64,000 nt of DNA from Nocardiopsis sp. JB363 (GTDB taxonomy: Bacteria > Actinomycetota > Actinomycetes > Streptosporangiales > Streptosporangiaceae), in contig NZ_FRFF01000201.1 in NCBI RefSeq assembly GCF_900143625.1, forward strand, positions 48,771-112,770. The letters run 5' to 3'. Below the pieces are notes generated by a model. It was not told where the DNA came from. It saw nothing but the letters and a program-made list of their open reading frames with translations, and did no database searches. Both the position numbers and the translations under genes were made by a program. Of the stretch, positions 44,258-53,100 are shown in pieces; position 1 is the stretch's first letter, and each line of letters opens with the position of its first letter.

Positions 44258-46804
44258 ATGCTCTCCGTCGCAGTGAAGACCCTGCGTGCGCGAAAGGGCG
44301 CCTTCGCCGGGACCTTCCTCGCCCTGGCGTGCGCCTCCTGCCTCGTCACCGCATCGGGGGTGCTGGTCGAGTCGGGGTTGCGGGCCTCGGTGGAGCCCTA
44401 CCGCTACGCCGGGGCCGAAGCCGTGCTCGGAGGTGACCCGGCCGTGGAGTTCGACGGACGGCATCGCACGACCGGCGCCGTGCTGTCCGAACCCGTCGGT
44501 CTGCCTCAGGAGACGGTCCAGGAGGTGGCCGGCCTCACCGGAGTGCGGACGGCGGTCGGCGACCACCGGCTCACTCTCGACGTCGTTTCCCCTGATGGGG
44601 GAGGGGAGGTGACACCGGTGTCCGGGCACGGGTGGGACACCGCCCCACTGGGCCCGTTCACACTGGTGGACGGGGAGGCCCCCGGTGCTACCGGGGAGGT
44701 GGTCGTGGACGCGCCGCTCGCCGAGACGCTCCAGGTCGCCGTCGGAGACCGGGTCGAACTGGTCGAGGACGGGGGGACACGGTCCTACGAGGTGAGCGGG
44801 GTCGCCGGACACGGGGATGGCGCACGGGCGCGGGAACAGGTGCTCTTCCTCCACCCCGATGAAGCGGCACGGCTCTCCCCTGCCCCGGACTCCTTCCAAG
44901 CGGTCGGGGTGGTGGCCGCGGAGGGGGCCGACACCGACCGACTCGCGGCCGAGCTGGCGGCCACCGTGCCCGATGCGGTGGTGTACGAAGACGGAACGGT
45001 CGATCGCGTCGAATTCATCGATGTCGGGGAGGGGCGCTCGCTCCTGTTGTTGGTCGCCCTCTCCTTCGGCGGACTGGCCCTGCTCATCGCCTTGTTCGTG
45101 GCCACCACGACCCTGGCCCTGGTCACGGATCGAAGGCTCCGGGAGTTCGCCGTGCTGAGGGCGATCGGTGCGACCCCCCGCCAGGTCGCCCGCCTGGTGT
45201 GCGTCGAGGCGCTGTTGTTGTCCTTGGTCGCCGGGGTGTCGGGGAGTGTTCCCGGTGTGCTGGTCGCCGAGGCGCTGCGGTCGTACTTCGCCCATCTGGG
45301 TGCGGTGCCGGCGGACCTGCCCTCGACCCTGGGGCCGTTGCCGTTCTTGGTAGCCGTGCTGTTGGTGGTGGTCACCGCGGTCGTCGGCACCCTGGGCGTG
45401 GCCGCGAGCGCTGCGCGTACTTCACCGGTCGAGGCGCTGCGCGAGACGCGCGCACCGGGCCCGGTCGAGCTTCCCGGGTGGCGCCGGGGCCTGGGTCTCC
45501 TCTGCCTGGTCTTGGGTGTGAGCGCGGCGATGACCCCGCTCGGTATGCGGACCGAGGCCGGCGCGGCCGGTACGGGCGGAGCCGTTCTCGTCCTGGTGCT
45601 GGGCATCGCCCTGCTCGGTCCGGCGCTGACGGGTCCGATCCTCGGTGCGGCCGGACGGCTGTTGCGAAGGCTGCCGGTCAGCGGCTTCCTCGCGGCCGCG
45701 GCCACCGCCGCCGACCCTCGACGCTTCGCCACCCTGCTCACCCCCTTGGTGTTGGCGGTCGGTTTCACCCTGACCATGGTCACCACCCAGTCCGTTCTGG
45801 GCGCGGCCGCCGAACGACAGGTGGACGAAGGTCTCGGCGCGGACGCGGTACTGCGCGCCACGGGGTCCTCCGGCGTCCCGCCACAGGTGGTGGCGCGGGT
45901 CTCGGCCTTGCCGGAGACGGGAGCGGAGTCGGTCCTGCGAGAGACCTCCGTCATCGTGCGGGCCGACCTGTTCGGTGACTCGGAGCCGATGGAACTGAGG
46001 GCCCAAGGGGTGTCGGCCGGTACCGCGGGGACTCTCCTCGACCCCGGCGTCGTCGCGGGGGACCTGTCCGACCTGCGTCCGGGGACCGTCGCGTTGGAAA
46101 GCTCCAGCGCCGACCTGGCCGGGGTCGGGATCGGTGACGAGCTGGAGGTCGTACTCGGTGATGGGACACCGGCCACCGTCCGGTTGGTCGCCGAGTACGA
46201 GCGAGGGCTCGGATTCGGCCAGGCCCTGTTCCCGGAGCAGGACCTGGAGGCGCACAGTGGGCCTCCCCGGCGCCTCCTCGTGGGCGCGGCCGAGGAGTAC
46301 GGTCGGCAGCGGTTGGAGGAGGCCTTGGCCTCGGTGGTCGCCGACCAGCCCGGTCTGGAGGCGGAGAGCGTCGGTGACCTCGCCGCGGACGGCCGGTCCG
46401 AGTCGCGCGTGGCGGCCTGGATCAACTTCGCGGGGCTCGGTGTGATCCTCGCCTACGTCGCCATCGGTGTGCTGAACTCCTTGGTGGTGGCCACGGCGGG
46501 GCGATCTCGCGAGTTCGCCTTGCTGAGATTGATCGGGACGGAGCGTCGGGTGGTGGTGCGGACGGTCCTTCTGGAGACCGCCGTGCTGGTCGCCGCGGCT
46601 GTGCTGCTGGGCACCCTCGTGGCCCTGGTCCCCTTGTCCGTGCTCAGCGTCGCCTTCCTCGGATCACCGTTCCCGCCATGGCCGGAGGGGTTGTACGCGG
46701 CGGTGGTGGGTGCGACCGCGCTCGTCTGTGCGGTGGCGGTCCTGGCCCCCACGACGGTCATGCTGGGCCAGCACCCCGCGCAGACGGTGGGTGTCGACGA
46801 ATGA
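44258..46804 (+). CDS. FtsX-like ABC transporter permease
   Basis: 848 residues from ATG at 44258, nine bases after GGGAGG. A GTG at 44252 overlapping the upstream stop is the alternative. Two FtsX permease domains: membrane helices near residues 17-37, about 260-380 (LLVALSFGGLALLIALFVA) and 725-845, with a further central set around 415-510 and large extracytoplasmic domains between. It is the membrane partner of the ATPase at 43461. Such systems export peptides or act in resistance. Confidence 0.92.
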   Translation: MLSVAVKTLRARKGAFAGTFLALACASCLVTASGVLVESGLRASVEPYRYAGAEAVLGGDPAVEFDGRHRTTGAVLSEPVGLPQETVQEVAGLTGVRTAVGDHRLTLDVVSPDGGGEVTPVSGHGWDTAPLGPFTLVDGEAPGATGEVVVDAPLAETLQVAVGDRVELVEDGGTRSYEVSGVAGHGDGARAREQVLFLHPDEAARLSPAPDSFQAVGVVAAEGADTDRLAAELAATVPDAVVYEDGTVDRVEFIDVGEGRSLLLLVALSFGGLALLIALFVATTTLALVTDRRLREFAVLRAIGATPRQVARLVCVEALLLSLVAGVSGSVPGVLVAEALRSYFAHLGAVPADLPSTLGPLPFLVAVLLVVVTAVVGTLGVAASAARTSPVEALRETRAPGPVELPGWRRGLGLLCLVLGVSAAMTPLGMRTEAGAAGTGGAVLVLVLGIALLGPALTGPILGAAGRLLRRLPVSGFLAAAATAADPRRFATLLTPLVLAVGFTLTMVTTQSVLGAAAERQVDEGLGADAVLRATGSSGVPPQVVARVSALPETGAESVLRETSVIVRADLFGDSEPMELRAQGVSAGTAGTLLDPGVVAGDLSDLRPGTVALESSSADLAGVGIGDELEVVLGDGTPATVRLVAEYERGLGFGQALFPEQDLEAHSGPPRRLLVGAAEEYGRQRLEEALASVVADQPGLEAESVGDLAADGRSESRVAAWINFAGLGVILAYVAIGVLNSLVVATAGRSREFALLRLIGTERRVVVRTVLLETAVLVAAAVLLGTLVALVPLSVLSVAFLGSPFPPWPEGLYAAVVGATALVCAVAVLAPTTVMLGQHPAQTVGVDE

Positions 46805-46841
46805 CCGTGTGTCGGCGCGGTTCGGAGCGTTTTCGGCCGGT

Positions 46842-46908
46842 CCGCGGACACCACACCGGTCACTGTCCGGACCGGCCGGTCACAGGTGTCCGCGGGCTGA
46901 CCGGTCAC
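46842..46908. promoter_or_regulatory. operator-like region before the DrrAB-type operon
   Basis: An inverted repeat CCGCGGACACC/GGTGTCCGCGG (46842-46852 and 46885-46895) contains or flanks three copies of CCGGTCAC (46856, 46876, 46901). A fourth copy lies at 48749, upstream of the winged-helix regulator gene. Confidence 0.45.
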
Positions 46909-46928
46909 TGACCGCCCGCTCTGTGAGA

Positions 46929-46952
46929 GTTCCTCCGAATAGAAGGAGGAAC
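46929..46952 (+). promoter_or_regulatory. hairpin sequestering the ribosome binding site
   Basis: GTTCCTCC (46929-46936) pairs perfectly with GGAGGAAC (46945-46952) around GAATAGAA. The 3' arm is the Shine-Dalgarno sequence of the ABC ATPase gene that starts at 46957. Translation should depend on opening this hairpin. Confidence 0.65.
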
Positions 46953-46956
46953 ACCA

Positions 46957-47922
46957 ATGAACACCTGCATCCAGGCCGAGGGTCTGGTGAAGCGGTATGG
47001 GGCGAACACGGCCCTGGACGGGGTATCGCTCAGCATCCCCCGAGGAAGCATCCAGGGCGTGCTGGGGCCGAACGGGGCGGGCAAGACCACCACGGTACGC
47101 ATCCTCGCGACGCTGTTGCGGCCGGACGAGGGGACCGTCGTCGTCGACGGCCACGACGCGCTGCGCGACCCCGTCTCCGTACGCGGGATCATCGGGCTGA
47201 CGGGTCAGTACGCTTCCGTCGACGAGGAACTCACCGGGGTGGAGAACCTCGAACTGGTCGGGCGCCTGCTCGACCTCTCCACGCGGCAGGCCCGGGTCCG
47301 TGCCCGCGAACTCGTGTCGCGCTTCGACCTGGTCGACGCCGGTGACCGCCCCGTCAAGACCTACTCCGGCGGCATGCGGCGCCGTATCGACCTCGCCGCG
47401 AGCCTGGTCGGTCGTCCACGCGTGCTCTACCTGGACGAGCCGACCACGGGACTGGACCCGCACAGCCGCAACAGCCTGTGGAGCATCGTCCACGGTCTCT
47501 CCGACGAGGGCACCACGATCCTGCTCACCACGCAGTACCTGGAAGAGGCGGACCAGCTCGCCGATCGGGTCACGGTCATCGACCAAGGGCGCGTGGTCGC
47601 GGAGGGCGCACCCAAGGAACTCAAGCAGCGCGTGGGCTCCCAGACCCTGCACGTGCGTCCGGTGGACCCGGCCGACGTGCGACGCACCGAGGAGATCCTC
47701 ACCGAACTGCTCAGCGGGGTGCGCCCCAGTGTCGATGGTGAGCGTGGCCGGCTCAGCGCGCCCGTGGAGGACCCGGTCCTGTTGTCCGCGTTGGTGCGGA
47801 GACTGGACGACGCCGCGATCGCCACCGACGAGCTGGGCATGGGCCTGCCCAGCCTCGACGACGTCTTCCTCACCCTTACCGGCCAGAAGGCCGCCGCCGC
47901 GGAGAAGGAGAGCAGCGCATGA
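46957..47922 (+). CDS. DrrA-type ABC transporter ATPase
   Basis: 321 residues. Walker A GPNGAGKTTTVRIL, signature TYSGGMRRRIDLAASLVG, Walker B VLYLDEPTTGLDPHSRN, and a C-terminal DrrA-specific domain (about 225-310) ending with LGMGLPSLDDVFLTLTG. Daunorubicin-resistance-type exporters carry small hydrophobic natural products. The stop overlaps the start of the permease gene by 4 bases. Translation may be gated by the hairpin at 46929-46952. Confidence 0.95.
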   Translation: MNTCIQAEGLVKRYGANTALDGVSLSIPRGSIQGVLGPNGAGKTTTVRILATLLRPDEGTVVVDGHDALRDPVSVRGIIGLTGQYASVDEELTGVENLELVGRLLDLSTRQARVRARELVSRFDLVDAGDRPVKTYSGGMRRRIDLAASLVGRPRVLYLDEPTTGLDPHSRNSLWSIVHGLSDEGTTILLTTQYLEEADQLADRVTVIDQGRVVAEGAPKELKQRVGSQTLHVRPVDPADVRRTEEILTELLSGVRPSVDGERGRLSAPVEDPVLLSALVRRLDDAAIATDELGMGLPSLDDVFLTLTGQKAAAAEKESSA

Positions 47923-48746
47923 GTGCCACGGCCACCGTCGAGTCGCACCCACCCGTGGAGCGCAGCCCTCGGATCCGGATCGGGCCCGCCACGGCGGCCA
48001 GACACGGCATGATCCTGGCCGGCCGCAACATCCGCTACCTGGTTCGCACGCCGTCGTCCCTGATCGACACCGTCATCCAACCCGTCCTCTTCCTGCTGGT
48101 CTTCGTCTTCCTGTTCGGCGGAGCGATATCGGGGGGCTGGCAGGCCTACCTCCAGACCCTCGTCCCCGGTCTGATGGTGCAGATCACCATGTACGCCAGC
48201 ATCGGGACGGGCATGGCCCTGAGCACCGACATATCCAAGGGTGTCTTCGACCGTTTCCGGAGCCTGCCGATCGCCCGTTCCGCGCCACTGGTCGGAGCCG
48301 TGTTCGGGGACGTGATCCGCTACGTGGTCGCGCTGACCGTCCTGTTGCTCCTGGCCTTCGCCCTCGGCTTCCGTGTCCAGACCGACCCGTTGTCCGCCCT
48401 GCTCGCCTGTGCGCTGGTCGTGGTCTTCGGTCTGACCCTGTGCTGGATGTCGGTGATCATCGGCATGGTCGCCCCCGGGCCCCAGGCGGTACCCGGTATC
48501 GCCATGGCGGTCATCCTGGTCCTGACCTTCGGCAGCAACATCTTCGCCGACCCCGAGACCATGCCCGGCTGGTTGGCGGCCTGGGTCGGGGTCAACCCGG
48601 TCAGCTACTTCGTCGATGCCGTGCGCGGGTTGATGATCGGCGGTCCCACGCTCATGCCGATCCTCATCAGCCTGGCGTCCGTGGCCTGCATCCAGATCGT
48701 GCTCATGCCGTTGGCCCTACGGGCCTACCTGCGCCGCGTGCGCTGA
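47919..48746 (+). CDS. DrrB-type ABC-2 permease
   Basis: 275 residues; the start overlaps the ATPase stop (ATGA). Six membrane helices: LIDTVIQPVLFLLVFVFLFG, then about 95-115, 135-160, 165-190, 200-215 and 245-265. Hallmark segments are RSLPIARSAPL and GWLAAWVGVNPVSYFVDAVRG. It forms the membrane channel for the DrrA-type ATPase and is probably the exporter of the NRPS product. Confidence 0.93.
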   Translation: MSATATVESHPPVERSPRIRIGPATAARHGMILAGRNIRYLVRTPSSLIDTVIQPVLFLLVFVFLFGGAISGGWQAYLQTLVPGLMVQITMYASIGTGMALSTDISKGVFDRFRSLPIARSAPLVGAVFGDVIRYVVALTVLLLLAFALGFRVQTDPLSALLACALVVVFGLTLCWMSVIIGMVAPGPQAVPGIAMAVILVLTFGSNIFADPETMPGWLAAWVGVNPVSYFVDAVRGLMIGGPTLMPILISLASVACIQIVLMPLALRAYLRRVR

Positions 48747-48790
48747 CCCCGGTCACCGAACCGGTCGGTCGAAGAGAAAGGAACGGAGCG

Positions 48791-49774
48791 TTGTCGAGGA
48801 TTCACCTCTCCATGGAGGACGTCGGTCGGACCCGGATGCACTGTGAGACACCGGTGCTCGTCGAGGCCGTTCTGGCGGTCGGCCCCCTACGGGGCGACGG
48901 CGGCCGGGGCGGGGAGAACTGGGTGCGCCGGGCGCGAACCGCTCTGGCGGCCGTGCCCGTGGTGCGCTCGGACCTGGAGGGGACGCAACGCCTCGCACCG
49001 GCCGTTCTGCCCGCACTGCTGGAAGCGTCCGGCCCCGAGGGAGATGGTGTTCCGGGACCGGTCACCGAGGAGGTCCGGTGGGCGCTCTCCGTGCTCGGAT
49101 GCCTGCACCGTACGGTCCTTGCTCCCGTGGGGGCGGGGCTACGCGGTCAGCACTCGACCGCGGGAGGCCGGCTCGGTCGCACGATGAACCTCTCGGGCGT
49201 CCTCGCGGGACTGGAATCCTTGGGTGCCCGCGTCCACGGCGGGGAGGGAATCGTCCTCTCGGTGGACGACGGCGAGGACCGCCAGGTGAGTCCGGAGGGG
49301 AACGGCCTGGTGCTGATGCCCTCGGTCTTCCTTGAGGACGCTCCGAGGTTGGTCCACTGGAGGGTGCCGCGCGCGGACGACGACGATTCCGTTCGCACCG
49401 TCCTGTTGTTTCCCGCGCGAGGACCCGGTGAACATCTCGACACCCTGCTCTCGGACACCGCCTCGGGGACACCTTCCCTGGGACGTCTGTTGGGAAAGAC
49501 CCGGTCAGTGATCCTGGCCCGGCTGGCGGCCCCCTTCTCCACCGGGGAGTTGGCCGCCCTCCTCTACGTCTCCCCGACCGTGATCAGCGAACACACCGCG
49601 ATCCTGCGGGAGGCGGGTCTGATCACCACGGCCAGGGAGGGCAACCGCACCCGGCACCTGGCCACCGACTTCGGACTGGCCCTCCTGGGCCGCGGTATCC
49701 ACGCGGCCAGGACGGCCCCTCATCGCGCGTCCCGCGCGAGAGGCAGGCGGGCGCGGTTGGCCGAATCGGCCTGA
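48791..49774 (+). CDS. winged-helix (ArsR-like) transcriptional regulator
   Basis: 327 residues from TTG with AAGGA upstream. A long N-terminal sensor region (about 1-240) without recognised motifs is followed by a C-terminal ArsR-type winged helix: RLAAPFSTGELAALLYVSPT, SEHTAILREAGLITTAREGNR. This order (sensor then HTH) fits the DUF5937/ArsR-like regulators of actinomycetes. It is cotranscribed with the DrrAB-type genes, and the CCGGTCAC repeats upstream could be its targets (inference). Confidence 0.82.
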   Translation: MSRIHLSMEDVGRTRMHCETPVLVEAVLAVGPLRGDGGRGGENWVRRARTALAAVPVVRSDLEGTQRLAPAVLPALLEASGPEGDGVPGPVTEEVRWALSVLGCLHRTVLAPVGAGLRGQHSTAGGRLGRTMNLSGVLAGLESLGARVHGGEGIVLSVDDGEDRQVSPEGNGLVLMPSVFLEDAPRLVHWRVPRADDDDSVRTVLLFPARGPGEHLDTLLSDTASGTPSLGRLLGKTRSVILARLAAPFSTGELAALLYVSPTVISEHTAILREAGLITTAREGNRTRHLATDFGLALLGRGIHAARTAPHRASRARGRRARLAESA

Positions 49775-49796
49775 CACCGCCCCGTGGGGAACAGTG

Positions 49797-49827
49797 GAGG
49801 GACGCCGTGAGAACCACGGCGTCCCTC
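49797..49827. terminator. bidirectional terminator
   Basis: GAGGGACGCCGTG pairs perfectly with CACGGCGTCCCTC around a 5-base loop, between the convergent regulator and MbtH genes. Confidence 0.85.
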
Positions 49828-49858
49828 TCACGTGTCCATAGCCCCCGCGGGGGCCGGA

Positions 49859-50068
49859 TCAGTCGGCCAGGGTGGCCACCAGACTGGCGGGCCGCATGTC
49901 CGTCCAGTTCCTCTCCACGTACTCCAGGGCCTCGGCCCGGGGCGAGGCGTCCAGAGCGATGTCCCAGCCGTCGGGGACCTCGGCGAAGACGGGCCACAGG
50001 GAGTGCTGGTTCTCGTCGTTGACCAGGACGAGGAAACGGGCTTCGTTGTCGTCGAAGGGGTTGCTCAT
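49859..50068 (-). CDS. MbtH-like protein
   Basis: 69 residues, full family length. Motifs NPFDDNEARFLVLVNDENQHSLWP and VPDGWDIAL, with the conserved Trp residues. MbtH proteins bind and activate NRPS adenylation domains. It is the last gene of the minus-strand operon: PBP-type hydrolase, NRPS, MbtH. Confidence 0.96.
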   Translation of the reverse strand: MSNPFDDNEARFLVLVNDENQHSLWPVFAEVPDGWDIALDASPRAEALEYVERNWTDMRPASLVATLAD

Positions 50069-50136
50069 GGTGGTGTGTCCTTCCGTTCGTGCGTGTGACT
50101 CCGGTGCGGGGGAGGGTGGACTCGTGTTCGGCCGGC

Positions 50137-53100
50137 TCAGTCCCGGTCGGATCGCTCTCGGCGGGCGCGTCCGCGCGGCCGCCGGCCGACCGTGTCGACC
50201 AGTTCGCGCAGCCCCGACGTGAAGGCCTCGGCCAGCGCGCGAACGGTCTCGGGCCGGTGTCGGTGCTCGGAGTAGGTCCAGGAGAACTCCAGGCGGTCGT
50301 CGGTGACGCTTCCGGTCACGTCGAGCAGGCCGGTGCGCTCCTCTTCCGGGGCGTGGTCACCGGCGGGGACCTCCAAGAACCGGTCGATGAGGTCGCCACC
50401 GCCGTGGTCTCCGAATCGGCCCAGGTAGTTGAAGGTGACGGGGATACGGGTCAGGGCCGTCAGTGGCGCGGACGACCGTTCCGGCCCGAGATGGCGCAGA
50501 GCACCGAAGCCGATCCCGTCGGGAGCGGCGCGCAGTGCCTTCTTGACGGATGTCACGGCGCGTGCCGGATCCTGTTCCTCGGGCAGCTCCAACAGCACCG
50601 GGTAGATGGTGGTGAACCAGCCGACCGTGCGGGACAGGTCGACGTCGTCGAACAGCTCCTCGCGCCCGTGGCCCTCCTTGGCGACGAGCAGACGCGGCAC
50701 TCCGCTCCACGCGGTGAGGGTTCGGCCCAGAACGGCCAGGAGCACGTCGTCGATGCGACCGCGCAACGCTCCGGGGACTCGGCGCAGGAGCAGGTCGGTC
50801 TCCTCCGACTCCAGCTCCGAGACGATCACGCGCTGGGAAGCGACGTCGTTGGGTCCCGTGTTCAGGTCCACCGGGATCGTGGCGTCGTCGCCGCGCTCGG
50901 CGAGGGCGGCCCAGTGCGCGGCCTCGGTTTCGAACCCTCCCTGGGCGGTGAACTCGGTGAGTCTGTCGGCCCAGACCGGGAACGGGGTGGTCTTGGCGCC
51001 CAGGTCGACCGGAAGCCCCTCGCCGAGCCTGCCGTAGGCGGTGACCAGGTCCTCCAGGATGATCCGCCAGGAGACCCCGTCCACCACCAGGTGGTGAGCG
51101 GAAAGGAGCACCCGTGGGGCGAGGTCGGGTCCGGCGTCGAACACCACGGTCTCGAACAGGGGGCCGTCCGTCAGCCTGGACCGGGGTCGTTCCCGGCCGG
51201 CCTCCCTCTCCACCGCGCGCTCCAGGGCGGTGGGGTCGGCGGGGGAGACATCGACCACGCGAACGGACCGTTCCGGGGTTCGGGCACCGTCCAGGTACTG
51301 GTGCGGCTCGGGCCCGTCGGTACGGACCCGAAGCCGAAGCATGTCGTGGTGGGCGAGGACCGCCTCGGCGGCGTGGGCCCACAGCTTCGGGTCGGTGTTC
51401 GGCGCGGCTTCGAACAGCAGCGACATGTCGAAGTACTCGGGGCGGCGCGGATGGGTCTCGAAGAACCATCGCTGCACCGGGGTCGGCGGTACCGGACCGG
51501 TGACCGGTGCCTCGGCCACGGCATGCTCCTGTGACCTCGCGCGCAGGTCCAGGGTCGCGGCCAGGTCCGACACGGTCTGGTGCAGGAAGGTGTCCTTGGT
51601 GGTGATCTCCCAGCCGGCCTGTCGGACACGGGAGACCATCTGGATACTGAGGATCGAATCCCCGCCGAGGGTGAAGAAGTTGTCGTCGCGCCCGACCCGG
51701 TCGGTGCCCAACAACTCGGCCCAGATCCGGGCCAGGCGGATCTCGGTGGCGCCCCGAGGCGGTGTGTGGACCGCGATGTCCGACTCCGGTGTGGTCGGTT
51801 CGGGCAGGGCCCGGCGGTCGACCTTGCCGTTGGCGTTGAGCGGGATGCTCTCCAACGGGATCACCACCGCCGGAACCATGTAGTCGGGCAGGTCGGCTCG
51901 GAGCCGGTCGGTGACGCTCTCGGGGTGGATTCGGGCCCCCGGAGCGGGGACGGCGTAGGCCACCAGGGATCGAACTCCCGAGTCACCGTGGTGGACCTGG
52001 ACGGTGGCCTGGGCGATCTCGGGCAGGCGTGAGAGCGTGGCCTCGATCTCCCCGGGCTCGATCCGGAACCCACGCAGTTTGACCTGCGCGTCCGCCCGGC
52101 CCACGTACTCCATCCTCCCTTCGTTGTTCCAGCGGACGAGGTCGCCGGAGCGGTAGAGCCGCTCTCCCGAGGACCAGGGGTCGGCGACGAACCGTTCGGC
52201 GGTCAGACCGGGCCGGCCATGGTACCCGCGGGCGACACCGGCGATGTAGAGCTCACCGACGGCACCGACCGGGACCGGACGCAGACACTGGTCCAGGACG
52301 TGGAGCCTGGTGCCGTCCAAAGGTCGCCCGATGGGGACCGGGTCCGGTGTGCGGTCCTCCTCCGTGAGGGGATGGTGGGTGACGAAGGTGGTCGTCTCGG
52401 TCGGACCGTAGGCGTTGGCGACCGTGGTGTCGGGACACGCGGCGCGTACGAGTTCCATCGCGTGCGGGGCGGCCGTCTCCCCTCCGGTGATGACCTGGAC
52501 CATGCCGCTGAAGCAGGCCGGGGCCTGCGCGGCGTACAGGTTGAACAGGGCGGTGGTGACGAACGTGGCGGTCACTCCGTACCGGGTGACCACGTCGGCG
52601 AACTCGTCGGCGTCGAGCCGTTCGGGTGGGGCGACCACCACGGTTCCACCGGTCAGCAGCGGAGCCCAGATCTCGTAGGTGGCCGCGTCGAAGGCGTGCG
52701 AGGAGTGGAACAGGATCCGCTGTCCGTGGCGCCCGGACCAGCGCCGATCAGTGGCCAGGCGTACCACGTCGCCGTGGGTGACCGCCACACCCTTGGGGGT
52801 TCCAGTGGAACCCGACGTGTACATGATGTAGGCGAGCCGATCGGGGTGGACGGTGCTCGGCTCGGGTGTCCGAGCATCGGGGTGTCGGGCGGGGGCGTCC
52901 GTCGGTTCCGCGTCCAGGTCGAGAACGGTCACGCCTTGTGTCCGCGGTACTCGTACGGCCATCACCGAGTCGGTGAGCACACAGGGCGCGGAGGTCTCCT
53001 TCAGGAGGTGCCCGATCCGCTCGGGCGGGTTGTCGGGATGGATCGGTACGTAGGCACCGCCGGCCCGCAGGACCGCGAGCATCGCGGTCACCACATGGGG

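Noticed and set aside
50137..50700. Thioesterase domain at the NRPS C-terminus
   Set aside because: The sequence there is clearly the end of an epimerisation domain; no GxSxG-type TE motif is present.
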